Source of the DNA: Candidatus Falkowiibacteriota bacterium
GTDB lineage: Bacteria; Patescibacteriota; Patescibacteriia; Patescibacteriales; VMTK01
Direction of reading: 5' to 3'
NCBI GenBank assembly: GCA_013791585.1
Contig: VMTK01000019.1
Coordinates: forward strand, 1-52,362
Length of the DNA stretch: 52,362 bases
A program made the position numbers and the translations under genes. The notes beneath the pieces are model-generated. The model was given only the letters and a program-made list of their open reading frames with translations, was not told where the DNA came from and made no database searches. Position 1 is the first letter of the stretch. The number at the start of each line of letters is the position of its first letter. Below are positions 1-7,923 of the stretch, one piece after another.

Positions 1-146
1 TTAAGTAAAACTCACGGATTAAATTCTGTAAAATTTTTCTTGAAGTGGACCCAAGCATTAATGCTTTGCCGCAAAAAAATTATTTGCAAAGGAACAAGTT
101 TTCCACCAAATTAAGTTACTTATACCCAATATAACAATATATAAAT
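1..146. repeat. Repeat-bearing leader of the window
   Basis: No gene is seen. The stretch holds a short palindrome around positions 54-66 (GCATTAATGC) and one arm (99-133) of a 35-base perfect inverted repeat whose other arm is at 52225-52259, almost at the opposite end of the window. The AT-rich tail (130-146) resembles the TATAACAATATA-type repeat seen also near 6154-6190, 28163-28226 and 52200-52232. It runs directly into the start codon at 147. Confidence 0.7.
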
Positions 147-1922
147 ATGAATCAAGACAAAATAACAATTTTTGCTGAAACCACTTTTCGCAATAATCGC
201 AGAAAATTCGGCATCAAGAAGGATGACAGGCGCAGGCACATGTATTTAATCGGGAAAACAGGCATGGGCAAATCAACTATGCTGGAGAATATGGTGATAG
301 AAGATATTAAAGCGGGGAAAGGAGTGGCCTTAGTTGATCCGCATGGAGACTTGGCGGAAAAAATAATGCAGTATATACCGTCAAACCGCGTTAATGATGT
401 TATTTATTTCAATCCGGCGGACATAGAATATCCGATTGCTTTCAATGTGGTGGAGCAAGTGGAGCCGCATCTCAGGCATTTGGTGGCATCCGGGCTGATC
501 GGAGTTTTCCAAAAACTTTGGGTGGACAGCTGGGGCCCCAGATTGGAATATATTCTGCGCAATACTATTTTGGCTGTTTTGGATTATCCCAGCTCCACTC
601 TCTTGGCTGTCACGCGCATGCTTTCCGACAAGGCTTTTCGTAAAAAAGTAATAGAAAAAATTCAAGATCCGGTCGTGAAAGCTTTTTGGGTTAATGAATT
701 TGCCGGTTATGCCGATAAATTCGCGTCCGAAGCCGTTTCTCCAATACAAAATAAAGTAGGCCAGTTTCTTTCCACTTCTTTAATCAGAAACATTGTCGGA
801 CAAGTCAAATCATCCATAAATATGCTGGAAATTATGGACAAGGGCAAGATATTGATTATGAATTTAAGCAAAGGCAGAATAGGCGAAGACAGTTCCGCGC
901 TCCTTGGCGCTATGATGATTACTAAAATACAGCTGGCCGCCATGAGCCGCGTTAACGCGCCGGAAGAAAGCCGCAAAGATTTTTATCTTTATATTGATGA
1001 ATTCCAGAACTTCACCACGGACAGCTTTGCCAATATTTTATCGGAAGCAAGAAAATACCGGCTTAATCTGATAATGGCCCATCAATACATTGAACAGCTT
1101 GGCGATACGGTTAAGGCGGCTGTGTTCGGCAACATAGGAACATTGATAGTTTTCAGAGTCGGCGCGGCGGACGCGGAAGAATTAGTCAAGGAATTCACCC
1201 CAACTTTCATAGAGGAAGACTTGGTTAATTTGCCTAAATATGAAACATATTTAAAATTAATGATAGATGGCGTTGCTTCCAACCCTTTTTCAGCGCGCGG
1301 ACTTCCGCCTTTGTCCCGAGAGGAAGAAACCGATAATCTGGATAAGGTCATTAAGGTATCCCGCGAAAGGTATGCCAGAAAAAGAGAGATTGTTGAGGAT
1401 AAAATTAATCGCTGGCATAATAATGAAGATGACTACGCGGATGAAAGCAAGAATAAGAATGATAAAGCAACAAGAAGCGGCGTTGTATTTAATAAAAACA
1501 AAAATAATCCCCCGATCACCAGGATAACCGAGCAGAAAGATGATATAAAAGATGATATATACAAATACAGCGCCGTCTGCAGCCGGTGCGGAAAGGAAAC
1601 AAAACTTTCTTTTGAGCCGGATGGAATAAGGCCTGTATTCTGCAGAGACTGTTTGTCGCTGTCAAGAAATGAAAAAAGAAAAGAGTTTGAAGAAAGAAAA
1701 AAAAACAAACAAGCGGAGCTGAAAAAAATAACAGTGGAAGAGCAAATTAAAGAAAATAAAATCCAAGAATTGTCGCTTAATCAATTGCCGTTAAAAAAAC
1801 CGGTTGATTTTCAAGGCAGGGAATTAAGAAGCAAAATAGACGAAAAACAGACCGCGGCGAAGCAAAAGCAATATGATAAAAATGGCGGAGAATTGAAAGC
1901 GGGGCAAGAAATAAATTTTTAA
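147..1922 (+). CDS. VirD4/TraG-like (DUF87-type) DNA-translocating ATPase with C-terminal zinc ribbon
   Basis: A 591-residue P-loop ATPase of the FtsK/VirD4/TraG-like group. The Walker A motif GKTGMGKST lies at residues 36-44 and a Walker B-like segment (YLYIDEFQNF) near residue 280. These families couple ATP hydrolysis to DNA or protein transfer at the membrane. No transmembrane segment is evident here, so it is probably cytosolic or a peripheral partner. The C-terminal third is charged and low in complexity, and contains a CxxC...CxxC zinc-ribbon-like segment near residues 475-500, an arrangement I associate with CPR members of this family. The PHP gene follows after 11 bases, which suggests co-transcription. 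No other conjugation gene is nearby, so a role in conjugation is not supported; DNA uptake or pilus-linked transfer is possible. Confidence 0.8.
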   Translation: MNQDKITIFAETTFRNNRRKFGIKKDDRRRHMYLIGKTGMGKSTMLENMVIEDIKAGKGVALVDPHGDLAEKIMQYIPSNRVNDVIYFNPADIEYPIAFNVVEQVEPHLRHLVASGLIGVFQKLWVDSWGPRLEYILRNTILAVLDYPSSTLLAVTRMLSDKAFRKKVIEKIQDPVVKAFWVNEFAGYADKFASEAVSPIQNKVGQFLSTSLIRNIVGQVKSSINMLEIMDKGKILIMNLSKGRIGEDSSALLGAMMITKIQLAAMSRVNAPEESRKDFYLYIDEFQNFTTDSFANILSEARKYRLNLIMAHQYIEQLGDTVKAAVFGNIGTLIVFRVGAADAEELVKEFTPTFIEEDLVNLPKYETYLKLMIDGVASNPFSARGLPPLSREEETDNLDKVIKVSRERYARKREIVEDKINRWHNNEDDYADESKNKNDKATRSGVVFNKNKNNPPITRITEQKDDIKDDIYKYSAVCSRCGKETKLSFEPDGIRPVFCRDCLSLSRNEKRKEFEERKKNKQAELKKITVEEQIKENKIQELSLNQLPLKKPVDFQGRELRSKIDEKQTAAKQKQYDKNGGELKAGQEINF

Positions 1923-1933
1923 AAAGGCAATTT

Positions 1934-2671
1934 ATGGAGCTGAAATCAAGCCTGCACATACACACAACTGAAGACCGTTTTGACGGCGTTATTATAAAAT
2001 ATAATGTTTATCAGCTGATTGATAAGGCGAAAAAATTGGGTTTTAATGTCTTGGCTTTAACTTGCCACAGGAAATTTGTTTATAAAAAGGAATACGGGGA
2101 TTACGCGCGCCGCAAGGGAATATTGCTGATTCCCGGAGTTGAACTGGCAATAACCAAGTTTATTTTTTTTCATAGCGATATAGTTGTATTGAATTGCGGC
2201 AAAGACGCTGAACAAGTAAAAACTTTTGCACAATTGCGCGAATACAAAAAAAATAATCCGCGTATTTTCGTGATAGCTCCGCATCCTTTATTTGATTTTA
2301 AAAATTCAATCGGCCGAAATAAATTAATTGAATATATTGATATTTTTGACGCCGTTGAACACAGTTGGTTTTATTCAGATTTGATTAATTTTAATAAAAA
2401 AGCGAAAAGAATAGCGGAAAAATACAATAAGCCTTTTGTTGCCGATTCTGACGCGCATACGCTGGATTATTTCAATGTTGATTACGCGGTAATCAGCGCG
2501 GACGAGCTGACGGTTGAAAATGTATTTGAATCAATCAGGCAGAAAAAATTTAAAAACATAACCCGGCCGAAAAATATTTTTAAATTAATTTTTTATATTG
2601 CAATTTTTAAATTAAAAGTATATTTATCCTTGCCTTTTAGGCGCTCGCATAATGAAAAATTGAGTCGTTAG
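1934..2671 (+). CDS. PHP-domain phosphoesterase-like protein
   Basis: A 245-residue protein with the PHP metal-binding pattern: SLHIHT near the N terminus, LTCH, a GVEL segment around residue 70, APHPLF near residue 115, and DSDAH near residue 172. PHP proteins are metal-dependent phosphoesterases (histidinol-phosphatase-like or nucleoside 3',5'-phosphate-cleaving). The substrate cannot be told from the sequence. The first histidine pair is HIH rather than the common HxHT with downstream spacing, but the set of metal ligands looks complete. The gene begins 11 bases after the ATPase gene, so the two probably share a transcript. Confidence 0.75.
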   Translation: MELKSSLHIHTTEDRFDGVIIKYNVYQLIDKAKKLGFNVLALTCHRKFVYKKEYGDYARRKGILLIPGVELAITKFIFFHSDIVVLNCGKDAEQVKTFAQLREYKKNNPRIFVIAPHPLFDFKNSIGRNKLIEYIDIFDAVEHSWFYSDLINFNKKAKRIAEKYNKPFVADSDAHTLDYFNVDYAVISADELTVENVFESIRQKKFKNITRPKNIFKLIFYIAIFKLKVYLSLPFRRSHNEKLSR

Positions 2672-2690
2672 CGTTATTAATATTGGTTTA

Positions 2691-2796
2691 TAATGCGAAA
2701 CTACGAATTTTAATACGAATTCTGCAAACTTGCGAATGCGCGAATTAATAATTCGCAAGTTCGTAGAATTCGCATAATTCGTAGATTCGCATTATG
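2691..2796. repeat. GCGAATTCG-type palindromic repeat
   Basis: Two arms rich in TACGAATT and GCGAATTCTGC pair across the stretch (left arm from about 2694, right arm ending TTCGCATTATG). Similar sequence occurs at 50527-50628 between ftsE and ftsX, in part at 21836-21890, and in translated form at about 9319-9362. It fills nearly all the gap between the PHP gene and the next glycosyltransferase. Confidence 0.8.
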
Positions 2797-2801
2797 TTTA
2801 C

Positions 2802-4478
2802 ATGAATTATTTAAAAATCAGCAAAGCAACCGATCTGTCCGGAACAGACAGAAAAATATATCGGGCCCTGGAAATATTTCCGGGCTTTTTGTCGTGGACA
2901 ACTCTGCTGTCTTTATTGATTTTGTCTTATTTCCAGCCGGTTTGGGTAGCTTATTTCATTATCGCCTTTGATGTTTATTGGCTGCTCAGAGTGGTTTATT
3001 TGGCTATTCATTTGATAGCGTCTTATAGAAGATTAAAAAATAACGTAAAAGTTGATTGGCGCGCCAAATGCGAAGCGATTAAAGAATGGGAAGACATAAT
3101 ACATTTATTAATATTGCCTGTTTCCAGCGAAGGGCTGGAAATAATGAGAGCGACTTTTAAGGCGTTAGTAAACGATGGCTATCCAACAAATAAAATAATC
3201 ATTGCTTTGTCTATGGAGGGGAGAGAAGGCCCGTCAGCGCGGGAAAGGGCAGAGGAAATTAGAAAAGAATTTGGCCATAGGTTTAGAAATCTTTTTATCA
3301 CAATCCATCCGGAGAATATCGCCGGAGAGATAAAAGGCAAGGGCGCGAATCAGGCATGGGCGGCGAGAGAAGTGAAAAAAGAAATAATAGATAAAGGAAA
3401 TTTGGATTATAACAAAATTATTGTAAGCGTTTTTGATATTGACACTTGCGTAATTCCCGGTTATTTTCATTGCTTGACGCACAAATTTTTAACAGTTGCC
3501 AAACCGCACAGAGCAAGCTACCAGCCGATTCCCGTATACCACAATAATCTTTGGCAGGCGCCTTTTTTCGCCCGCACCACGGCGATTTCAAATACTTTTT
3601 GGCAGATGATGCAGCAGATCAGGCAGGAAAGATTGGCCACTTATTCTTCGCACGCCATGAGCTGGCGCGCTTTGGTTGAAATTGATTTTTGGTCAACAAA
3701 CATGGTAAGCGAGGATTCAAGGATTTTTTGGCATTGCCTTTGTTTTTATAACGGAGATTACCGGGTTGAGCCGCTGAATTTTCCGGTTTCCATGGATGTC
3801 TGCATGGACAAAAGCAAATTAAAAACTCTGAAGAATCTATATAAACAGCAGAGGCGCTGGGGCTGGGGCGTGGAAAACATACCCTTTGTTATTTTTAACT
3901 TTTTTCACCCCGCACCTTTTAAGCAGACCCCGCACCTTTTAGATAGAAATTATATAAACATAAATTTACTAGTGGATACAAAAGTGCGAAACTATCTAAA
4001 AGGTGCGGGGCAGAGCATCTTTGATGCAAAAAAACAACTGCTCAAAAGGTGCGGGGTAAAAGACAAATCAAAACAATTTCGCTGGCGGAAAAAACTTTTT
4101 TATATTTTTATGCAGATTGAGGGGTTTCATTCTTGGGCGACTAATGCTTTGATTATCGCGGTCATCGGCTGGATGCCCATGGTTTTGGGCGGAGACAGAT
4201 TCAACGCCACGGTTTTATCAAGCAATCTGCCGTCCGTCACCAGAATATTAATGACCATGGCCATGCTCGGCATGGTTGTGTCAGCCATTGTTTCAACTTT
4301 GCTTTTGCCTAAGCGGCCTCCCCAATATGGATTTTTCAAAACAGCTAAAATGGTTCTGCAATGGGCGTTTCTGCCCTTGACTATTATATTTTTCGGAGCC
4401 ATACCCGGGCTGGAGGCGCAGACACGTTTGATGCTCGGCAAGTATATGGGGTTTTGGGTTACTCCGAAGTCTAGGTGA
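2802..4478 (+). CDS. Processive GT2-family membrane glycosyltransferase carrying nested in-frame palindromic insertions
   Basis: A 558-residue family 2 glycosyltransferase with membrane segments near residues 30-70 and several more after residue 430. The glycosyl-transfer signature includes VFDIDTC (DxD-like) near residue 211, a SED segment near residue 304, and QQRRW near residue 348, as in cellulose- and hyaluronan-synthase-like enzymes. It probably extends or transfers a surface polysaccharide using a nucleotide sugar. Between about residues 369 and 418 the reading frame crosses two nested palindromic elements (3908-4056) that encode lysine-rich, family-unrelated sequence. They sit between the catalytic domain and the C-terminal membrane bundle, probably in a tolerant loop. 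The sugar and product are unknown. Confidence 0.85.
   Translation: MNYLKISKATDLSGTDRKIYRALEIFPGFLSWTTLLSLLILSYFQPVWVAYFIIAFDVYWLLRVVYLAIHLIASYRRLKNNVKVDWRAKCEAIKEWEDIIHLLILPVSSEGLEIMRATFKALVNDGYPTNKIIIALSMEGREGPSARERAEEIRKEFGHRFRNLFITIHPENIAGEIKGKGANQAWAAREVKKEIIDKGNLDYNKIIVSVFDIDTCVIPGYFHCLTHKFLTVAKPHRASYQPIPVYHNNLWQAPFFARTTAISNTFWQMMQQIRQERLATYSSHAMSWRALVEIDFWSTNMVSEDSRIFWHCLCFYNGDYRVEPLNFPVSMDVCMDKSKLKTLKNLYKQQRRWGWGVENIPFVIFNFFHPAPFKQTPHLLDRNYININLLVDTKVRNYLKGAGQSIFDAKKQLLKRCGVKDKSKQFRWRKKLFYIFMQIEGFHSWATNALIIAVIGWMPMVLGGDRFNATVLSSNLPSVTRILMTMAMLGMVVSAIVSTLLLPKRPPQYGFFKTAKMVLQWAFLPLTIIFFGAIPGLEAQTRLMLGKYMGFWVTPKSR
3908..4056. mobile_element. Nested CCCCGCACC-ended palindromic elements inside a glycosyltransferase gene
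   Basis: The outer element begins CCCCGCACCTTTTAAGCAG at 3908 and ends with its near-perfect inverse at 4056. The inner element (3928-4010, 83 bases) has its own ends CCCCGCACCTTTTAGATAG and the inverse. The inner copy is flanked by the direct repeat CAGA (3924-3927 and 4011-4014), a 4-base target duplication. Taking out the inner copy plus one duplication (87 bases) leaves a 62-base outer element containing GCATC...GATGC. With a 4-base duplication that would be 66 bases. Both sums are multiples of three, which explains why the reading frame stays open. The outer flanks (TTCA and TAAA) do not match. Confidence 0.85.
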
Positions 4479-4563
4479 TTTTCGCGTAACGCGTAACGAG
4501 TAACGCCTTTCCTGTCTCGCCGCAGTCTCTCAGCGGAGGACTGCGGCGATCCGCTTGACGAAT
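4479..4563. repeat. Intergenic palindromes (CGCGTAACG and CGCCGCAGTC)
   Basis: Tandem CGCGTAACG-like units (about 4483-4507) are followed by a hairpin whose arms are TCGCCGCAGTC and GACTGCGGCGA (about 4517-4551). No gene is seen. The hairpin lacks a T-run, so it is more likely a repeat element than a terminator. Confidence 0.65.
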
Positions 4564-4607
4564 AAAAAAAAGTCCGGCTTTTGTAAAGTCGGACTATCTT
4601 TTTTTAT
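4564..4607. terminator. Bidirectional intrinsic terminator
   Basis: The arms AGTCCGGCTT (4571-4580) and AAGTCGGACT (to 4595) form a hairpin with A7 on the left and T7 on the right. It lies between convergent genes ending at 4478 (+) and 4594 (-) and can serve both. Confidence 0.85.
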
Positions 4608-6618
4608 TATTTTGTGTTTTATAGTATTTAAACACAAAAACATCGCCATCCCCAATATCCTCCCAGCTGTCCGCTTCCAATTTGGCTTCTTCTAAAATCT
4701 TATCAAAAGCCCGCCAATATTTATTTAAAACAAAATAACCTTCGCTAACGCCCGCCAAGTCCATGGCTTTTGCCATTGTTTCGCGGCTTGGTTTTTCATA
4801 AACCATGTCAAGATAATACTGATATAGCGGACCGCCTGTCGGAACAGGGTAGTAGAAAACCTCACCCCCCGACCCCCTCTCCTTGTCAATGAGAGGGGGA
4901 GAATAATATTTCTTAAAGCCGAATTCGCGCAGGGCGGCCGCGCTTACTTGCTGGTTGGCGAGGACTATGTAATCGCTTTCAGTATTATTTTCTATCCAAT
5001 TAACCGCCTCAATGTCATTTTTTGAGGTTGAGAAGCAGCGCGAATTAAAGTAATGGTCAAACCGCGGATATGATAAATACAGAGAAGTTGAAATAAGAAT
5101 AGCGGCAAATATTAAAAATATTAGTTTTATAATTTTGTTCTGATTTAAAATTCTGCTAATCAGCCAGTAGAGAGATGTTAATAAAAACGGCGCTAGAAAA
5201 AAAATAGCGATTATCAATATTCGGTCAGGATAATCTCCTCTCTCATATTCAATTAAAAAGCCGAAAGACAGTTTTTTAGTTATTAAATATGAAGCCAGCA
5301 GGCTGATTGACATTATTAAATAAATCATAAACAGCTTGCAAAGTTTTAAACTGCGGCAGGCAATAATAATTCCGGCCGCTGAAATCAGCCCGATAATTAT
5401 TTTCAGATTAAACCAGTACAAATATATAAAATTTAATATGAAATTTTCTTGCTCAGGCAAGTTAAATTTTAAAAGCGGCAACATGCTCCCGGATGCTTCC
5501 ATGGCCATTTTCAAGGAGTTGGATATGTTGTATCCGTTTTCAAAAATCAAAAAAGCGATTGGCAGAGTTATTATTGACAAAAGAAAGATAAGCAAATATA
5601 AATATTTTTTTATTTTTACTTTATCGCCATGAAAAACAGTTAAAAGCGCGGCGAATAAAATAGCCGGAATTCCCGCTATCGGTTGTATTGCCAAAGCAGT
5701 AATGGCGAGCAGATATATAATTAATAATTCAAAAACATTCGAGCAAGTTAGGCCGAGAAAAATAATTAATATTAAAAGCAGATAAGCCAAGTTTTGCGGC
5801 GTAGTTAAAATAAAAAAAGAAAAAGGGAATATCAGCAAAGTTATGATCAATAATAGATTAGTTTTTTTGTCTTCAAACCATTTAGTAAGAGCATGATAGA
5901 TAGCTGCCGGCAGATAAACAGCCGCCAGAGCAGGCACTAATAATTTATTCAGCCATTCTATTGAAATAAAAGTAATTTTGTGAAGAATTATTATTAAGGA
6001 ATATTGGCCTAAATAATAAAACGGCTTCGGGTGAACTTCTCCTGCTTTATCGATTAAATCCATTGTCGCCTGATGAATAAACTGGTCAAATCCATAGCCG
6101 ATTTTGTAGACGATCCAACAAATAGAAAAAGACAGGAAATAATGGAGAGAGATTAATATTATATTGCTATATTGTTTTATGGCTATATTGCTGCCGGGGC
6201 GTTTGGCAATAATCATTATCAAAATAGCGGTTGCCAAGCCGTAAAAAATAAAGAAATAATTTGGCAGAACTTGCCAAGGGGAAATAATGGATTGTTCGGT
6301 TTGATGGGTTAATAAGACATAGAAACAGGAAGTAAGAAGTAAGAAGTAAGAAGTTAGAAGCAGGAAGTTAGAAGTAAGAAGTAAATTTTTAAAACTTGAA
6401 ACTTGAAACTTGAAACTTGAAATTTTTGTTTTTGGGGTATTGCCTGCCGTGTAAAATCGTTGTATGATAATAAATAAGACAATAGCCAAAATTAAGCTAA
6501 TCGCAACGCCGATATTATTAAGCGAATAAAAGCGATACACAATGGCTCCGCACAGCGAAATTAGGCAGAGTATTATGAGGGATAAGTATAGTGTTTTGTA
6601 ATTTAGGTATTTTTGCAT
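4594..6618 (-). CDS. Multi-pass membrane glycosyltransferase-like protein (GT39/PMT-like topology)
   Basis: About 674 residues, with a dozen or more hydrophobic helices followed by a soluble C-terminal domain of about 150 residues. This is the layout of lipid-linked-sugar-dependent GT39/GT83-type transferases or their relatives. No catalytic motif is certain, so the assignment rests on topology and context. The open frame extends to 6633, but those five codons lie in a CAAATC-type repeat, so the ATG at 6618 is preferred. Three translated repeat insertions are visible: a run of LLLTS/FLLLTS units with SFKFQVSSFK near residues 70-110 (6328-6425), SNIAIKQYSNI near residue 145 (about 6154-6190), and PLIDKERGSGGEVF near residue 580 (4858-4906). 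All preserve the frame. Confidence 0.65.
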   Translation of the reverse strand: MQKYLNYKTLYLSLIILCLISLCGAIVYRFYSLNNIGVAISLILAIVLFIIIQRFYTAGNTPKTKISSFKFQVSSFKNLLLTSNFLLLTSYFLLLTSCFYVLLTHQTEQSIISPWQVLPNYFFIFYGLATAILIMIIAKRPGSNIAIKQYSNIILISLHYFLSFSICWIVYKIGYGFDQFIHQATMDLIDKAGEVHPKPFYYLGQYSLIIILHKITFISIEWLNKLLVPALAAVYLPAAIYHALTKWFEDKKTNLLLIITLLIFPFSFFILTTPQNLAYLLLILIIFLGLTCSNVFELLIIYLLAITALAIQPIAGIPAILFAALLTVFHGDKVKIKKYLYLLIFLLSIITLPIAFLIFENGYNISNSLKMAMEASGSMLPLLKFNLPEQENFILNFIYLYWFNLKIIIGLISAAGIIIACRSLKLCKLFMIYLIMSISLLASYLITKKLSFGFLIEYERGDYPDRILIIAIFFLAPFLLTSLYWLISRILNQNKIIKLIFLIFAAILISTSLYLSYPRFDHYFNSRCFSTSKNDIEAVNWIENNTESDYIVLANQQVSAAALREFGFKKYYSPPLIDKERGSGGEVFYYPVPTGGPLYQYYLDMVYEKPSRETMAKAMDLAGVSEGYFVLNKYWRAFDKILEEAKLEADSWEDIGDGDVFVFKYYKTQNNKKR
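4858..4906. repeat. CCTCACCCC...GAGAGGGGG palindromic repeat inside a gene
   Basis: The plus-strand arms CCCCCTCTCC and GAGAGGGGGAG flank TTGTCAAT. The repeat is translated on the minus strand as LIDKERGSGGEV. The same type occurs in cysS (30136-30176 and 30703-30745) and dus (39050-39100). Confidence 0.75.
6328..6425. repeat. In-frame simple repeat array (GAAGTAAGAAGT / AACTTGAAACTTG)
   Basis: Tandem AGAAGTA-type heptamer-like units are followed by four near copies of AACTTGAA, all inside the coding sequence of the minus-strand membrane protein. A related AGAAGTTAGAAGTAAGAAG unit is in dus (39197-39228). Confidence 0.8.
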
Positions 6619-6624
6619 AATATG

Positions 6625-6722
6625 TCCCCACAAATCAACAAATCAGCTACAAATTTACAAATACTGTATAAATGTTTTAGATAATATTTGTAGATTTGTA
6701 ATGGATTTGTTGATTTGTGGGA
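6625..6722. repeat. CAAATCAACAAATC inverted repeat between divergent genes
   Basis: The left arm CCACAAATCAACAAATC and right arm GATTTGTTGATTTGTGG flank TACAAATTTACAAATA-type inner arms. The repeat lies exactly between the divergent starts at 6618 (-) and 6747 (+). Related copies lie before the starts at 24581 and 25948. Confidence 0.85.
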
Positions 6723-6746
6723 TATAGTATCATCATAGCAAATTAT

Positions 6747-7334
6747 ATGGCTAATACAAACTTTGAGCCGGCAGAGGAAATTTATTGGCATGACAGGATT
6801 CTCGCTAAAACTGTTTTAAGATTTTTTCCTAAATCTATTTTGCCGAATCATATAACTGTTTTTCGCTTTCTGACAACGCCTATTGTGGCTGTTTTAATGT
6901 TTTATGAGCATTATTATATCGGCTTATTTGCTTTTTTATTGGTGGCTTTCACGGACGCCTTGGACGGTTCAATGGCAAGAACCAGAAATCAGATTACGGA
7001 ATGGGGGAAAATTTATGATCCGCTGGCGGACAAAATTTTAATCGCCAGCATGGTGTTTATTATCGTGCTTCGCTATATTGATTTTTGGACAGCCATTATT
7101 ATCATCGGGCTGGAAATAATAATTATTTTTACGGCTTGGATTAGGATGAAAAAAGGAATAAAAATACAAGCTAATCTTTGGGGCAAGATAAAAATGTGGC
7201 TGCAAGTGATTGGCGTGGTTGTTTTACTTTTATCCATTATTTTTAATTGGGCGGCGCTCTTGCCGTTTGCTTCAGGCGTGTTGTATTTAGCCATTGCGTT
7301 TGCCATAGTCAGCTTGTTGACTTATGGGATATAA
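6747..7334 (+). CDS. CDP-alcohol phosphatidyltransferase (PgsA-like)
   Basis: An integral membrane enzyme of about 195 residues that transfers a phosphatidyl group from CDP-diacylglycerol (or a related CDP-lipid) to an alcohol. It has the full family signature D-x2-DG-x2-AR-x8-G-x3-D-x3-D (DALDGSMAR ... GKIYDPLAD) at about residues 69-95, plus four or five hydrophobic helices. The ATG at 6747 is chosen because the longer open frame from 6717 starts inside the CAAATC repeat. The acceptor (glycerol-3-phosphate, inositol phosphate or other) cannot be told. Confidence 0.88.
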   Translation: MANTNFEPAEEIYWHDRILAKTVLRFFPKSILPNHITVFRFLTTPIVAVLMFYEHYYIGLFAFLLVAFTDALDGSMARTRNQITEWGKIYDPLADKILIASMVFIIVLRYIDFWTAIIIIGLEIIIIFTAWIRMKKGIKIQANLWGKIKMWLQVIGVVVLLLSIIFNWAALLPFASGVLYLAIAFAIVSLLTYGI

Positions 7335-7382
7335 AAAAGTAATAAAATAATAAAATAACTAAAAAAACAAGGAGGTGCTATT

Positions 7383-7784
7383 TTGAAAATTGAAAATTGT
7401 AAAATGTTGATATTGCAAAAAATAAAGGAGACAAATGATTATTTGAAAACAGTGCTAGTTAGCTGCGGCGCTAAAGCGGAAAATATTTACACTACAAATT
7501 CTGTTGAAGTTGCCAAAATATTTATTTTTGGCGAGGCTCTTAGGCAAGGCGCAGTTAATTTTGTTATTACTGGAATCGGTTCTCAGGAAGAAATTGGACC
7601 AGTATTATTAAATTGGATAAAAAGCGAAGGAATAAAAGAAGAGATGCCCGTTGTATATTTTCATTCAGGAGGAGATGAAGCATGGGTAATGCAAAAAATC
7701 AAAGAATATGGCGCTGATGGCTTTTTACCACATGACGTTTATCTGCTTAAAGAAAAAATAATTAATGTCATAAAAGACATTTAA
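7383..7784 (+). CDS. Degenerate receiver-domain-like protein, TTG start
   Basis: A 133-residue protein whose C-terminal two thirds follow the alternating strand/helix pattern of CheY-like receiver domains. PVVYFHSGG sits where the conserved Thr/Ser strand would be, followed by a GADGFL segment. The usual phospho-acceptor Asp (here VITGI), the acidic pair and the conserved Lys (here PHD) are missing, so it is unlikely to be phosphorylated; a docking or scaffold role is possible. The start is set by GGAGGT at 7371-7376, six bases before a TTG codon at 7383; no ATG has a comparable site. It is followed by its own terminator, so it is probably monocistronic. Confidence 0.55.
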   Translation: MKIENCKMLILQKIKETNDYLKTVLVSCGAKAENIYTTNSVEVAKIFIFGEALRQGAVNFVITGIGSQEEIGPVLLNWIKSEGIKEEMPVVYFHSGGDEAWVMQKIKEYGADGFLPHDVYLLKEKIINVIKDI

Positions 7785-7810
7785 AACAAATTAATGCATT
7801 AAATGAATAC

Positions 7811-7841
7811 GGGCTGTTGTTAATCGCAATAGCCCTTTTTT
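7811..7841 (+). terminator. Intrinsic terminator after the receiver-like gene
   Basis: GGGCTGTTG and CGCAATAGCCC form an imperfect hairpin followed by six Ts. Confidence 0.8.
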
Positions 7842-7870
7842 CTTGCTTAAATTAGCATTGTTTGATAGGA

Positions 7871-7922
7871 TATAATCGCATAACACATAACACATAACAC
7901 ATAACACATAACACATAACACA
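7871..7922 (+). promoter_or_regulatory. Promoter -10 box and heptamer tandem repeat in the 5' leader
   Basis: TATAAT at 7871-7876 is followed by six perfect copies of TAACACA (7881-7922) directly before the ATG at 7924. Seven is not a multiple of three, so copy-number slippage would change leader length. No convincing -35 box was found. Confidence 0.6.
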
Positions 7923-7923
7923 T

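Noticed and set aside
147-1922. Conjugative element or integrated plasmid suggested by the VirD4/TraG-like ATPase
   Set aside because: No relaxase, mating-pair or integrase gene is in the window, and such ATPases are common in CPR chromosomes.
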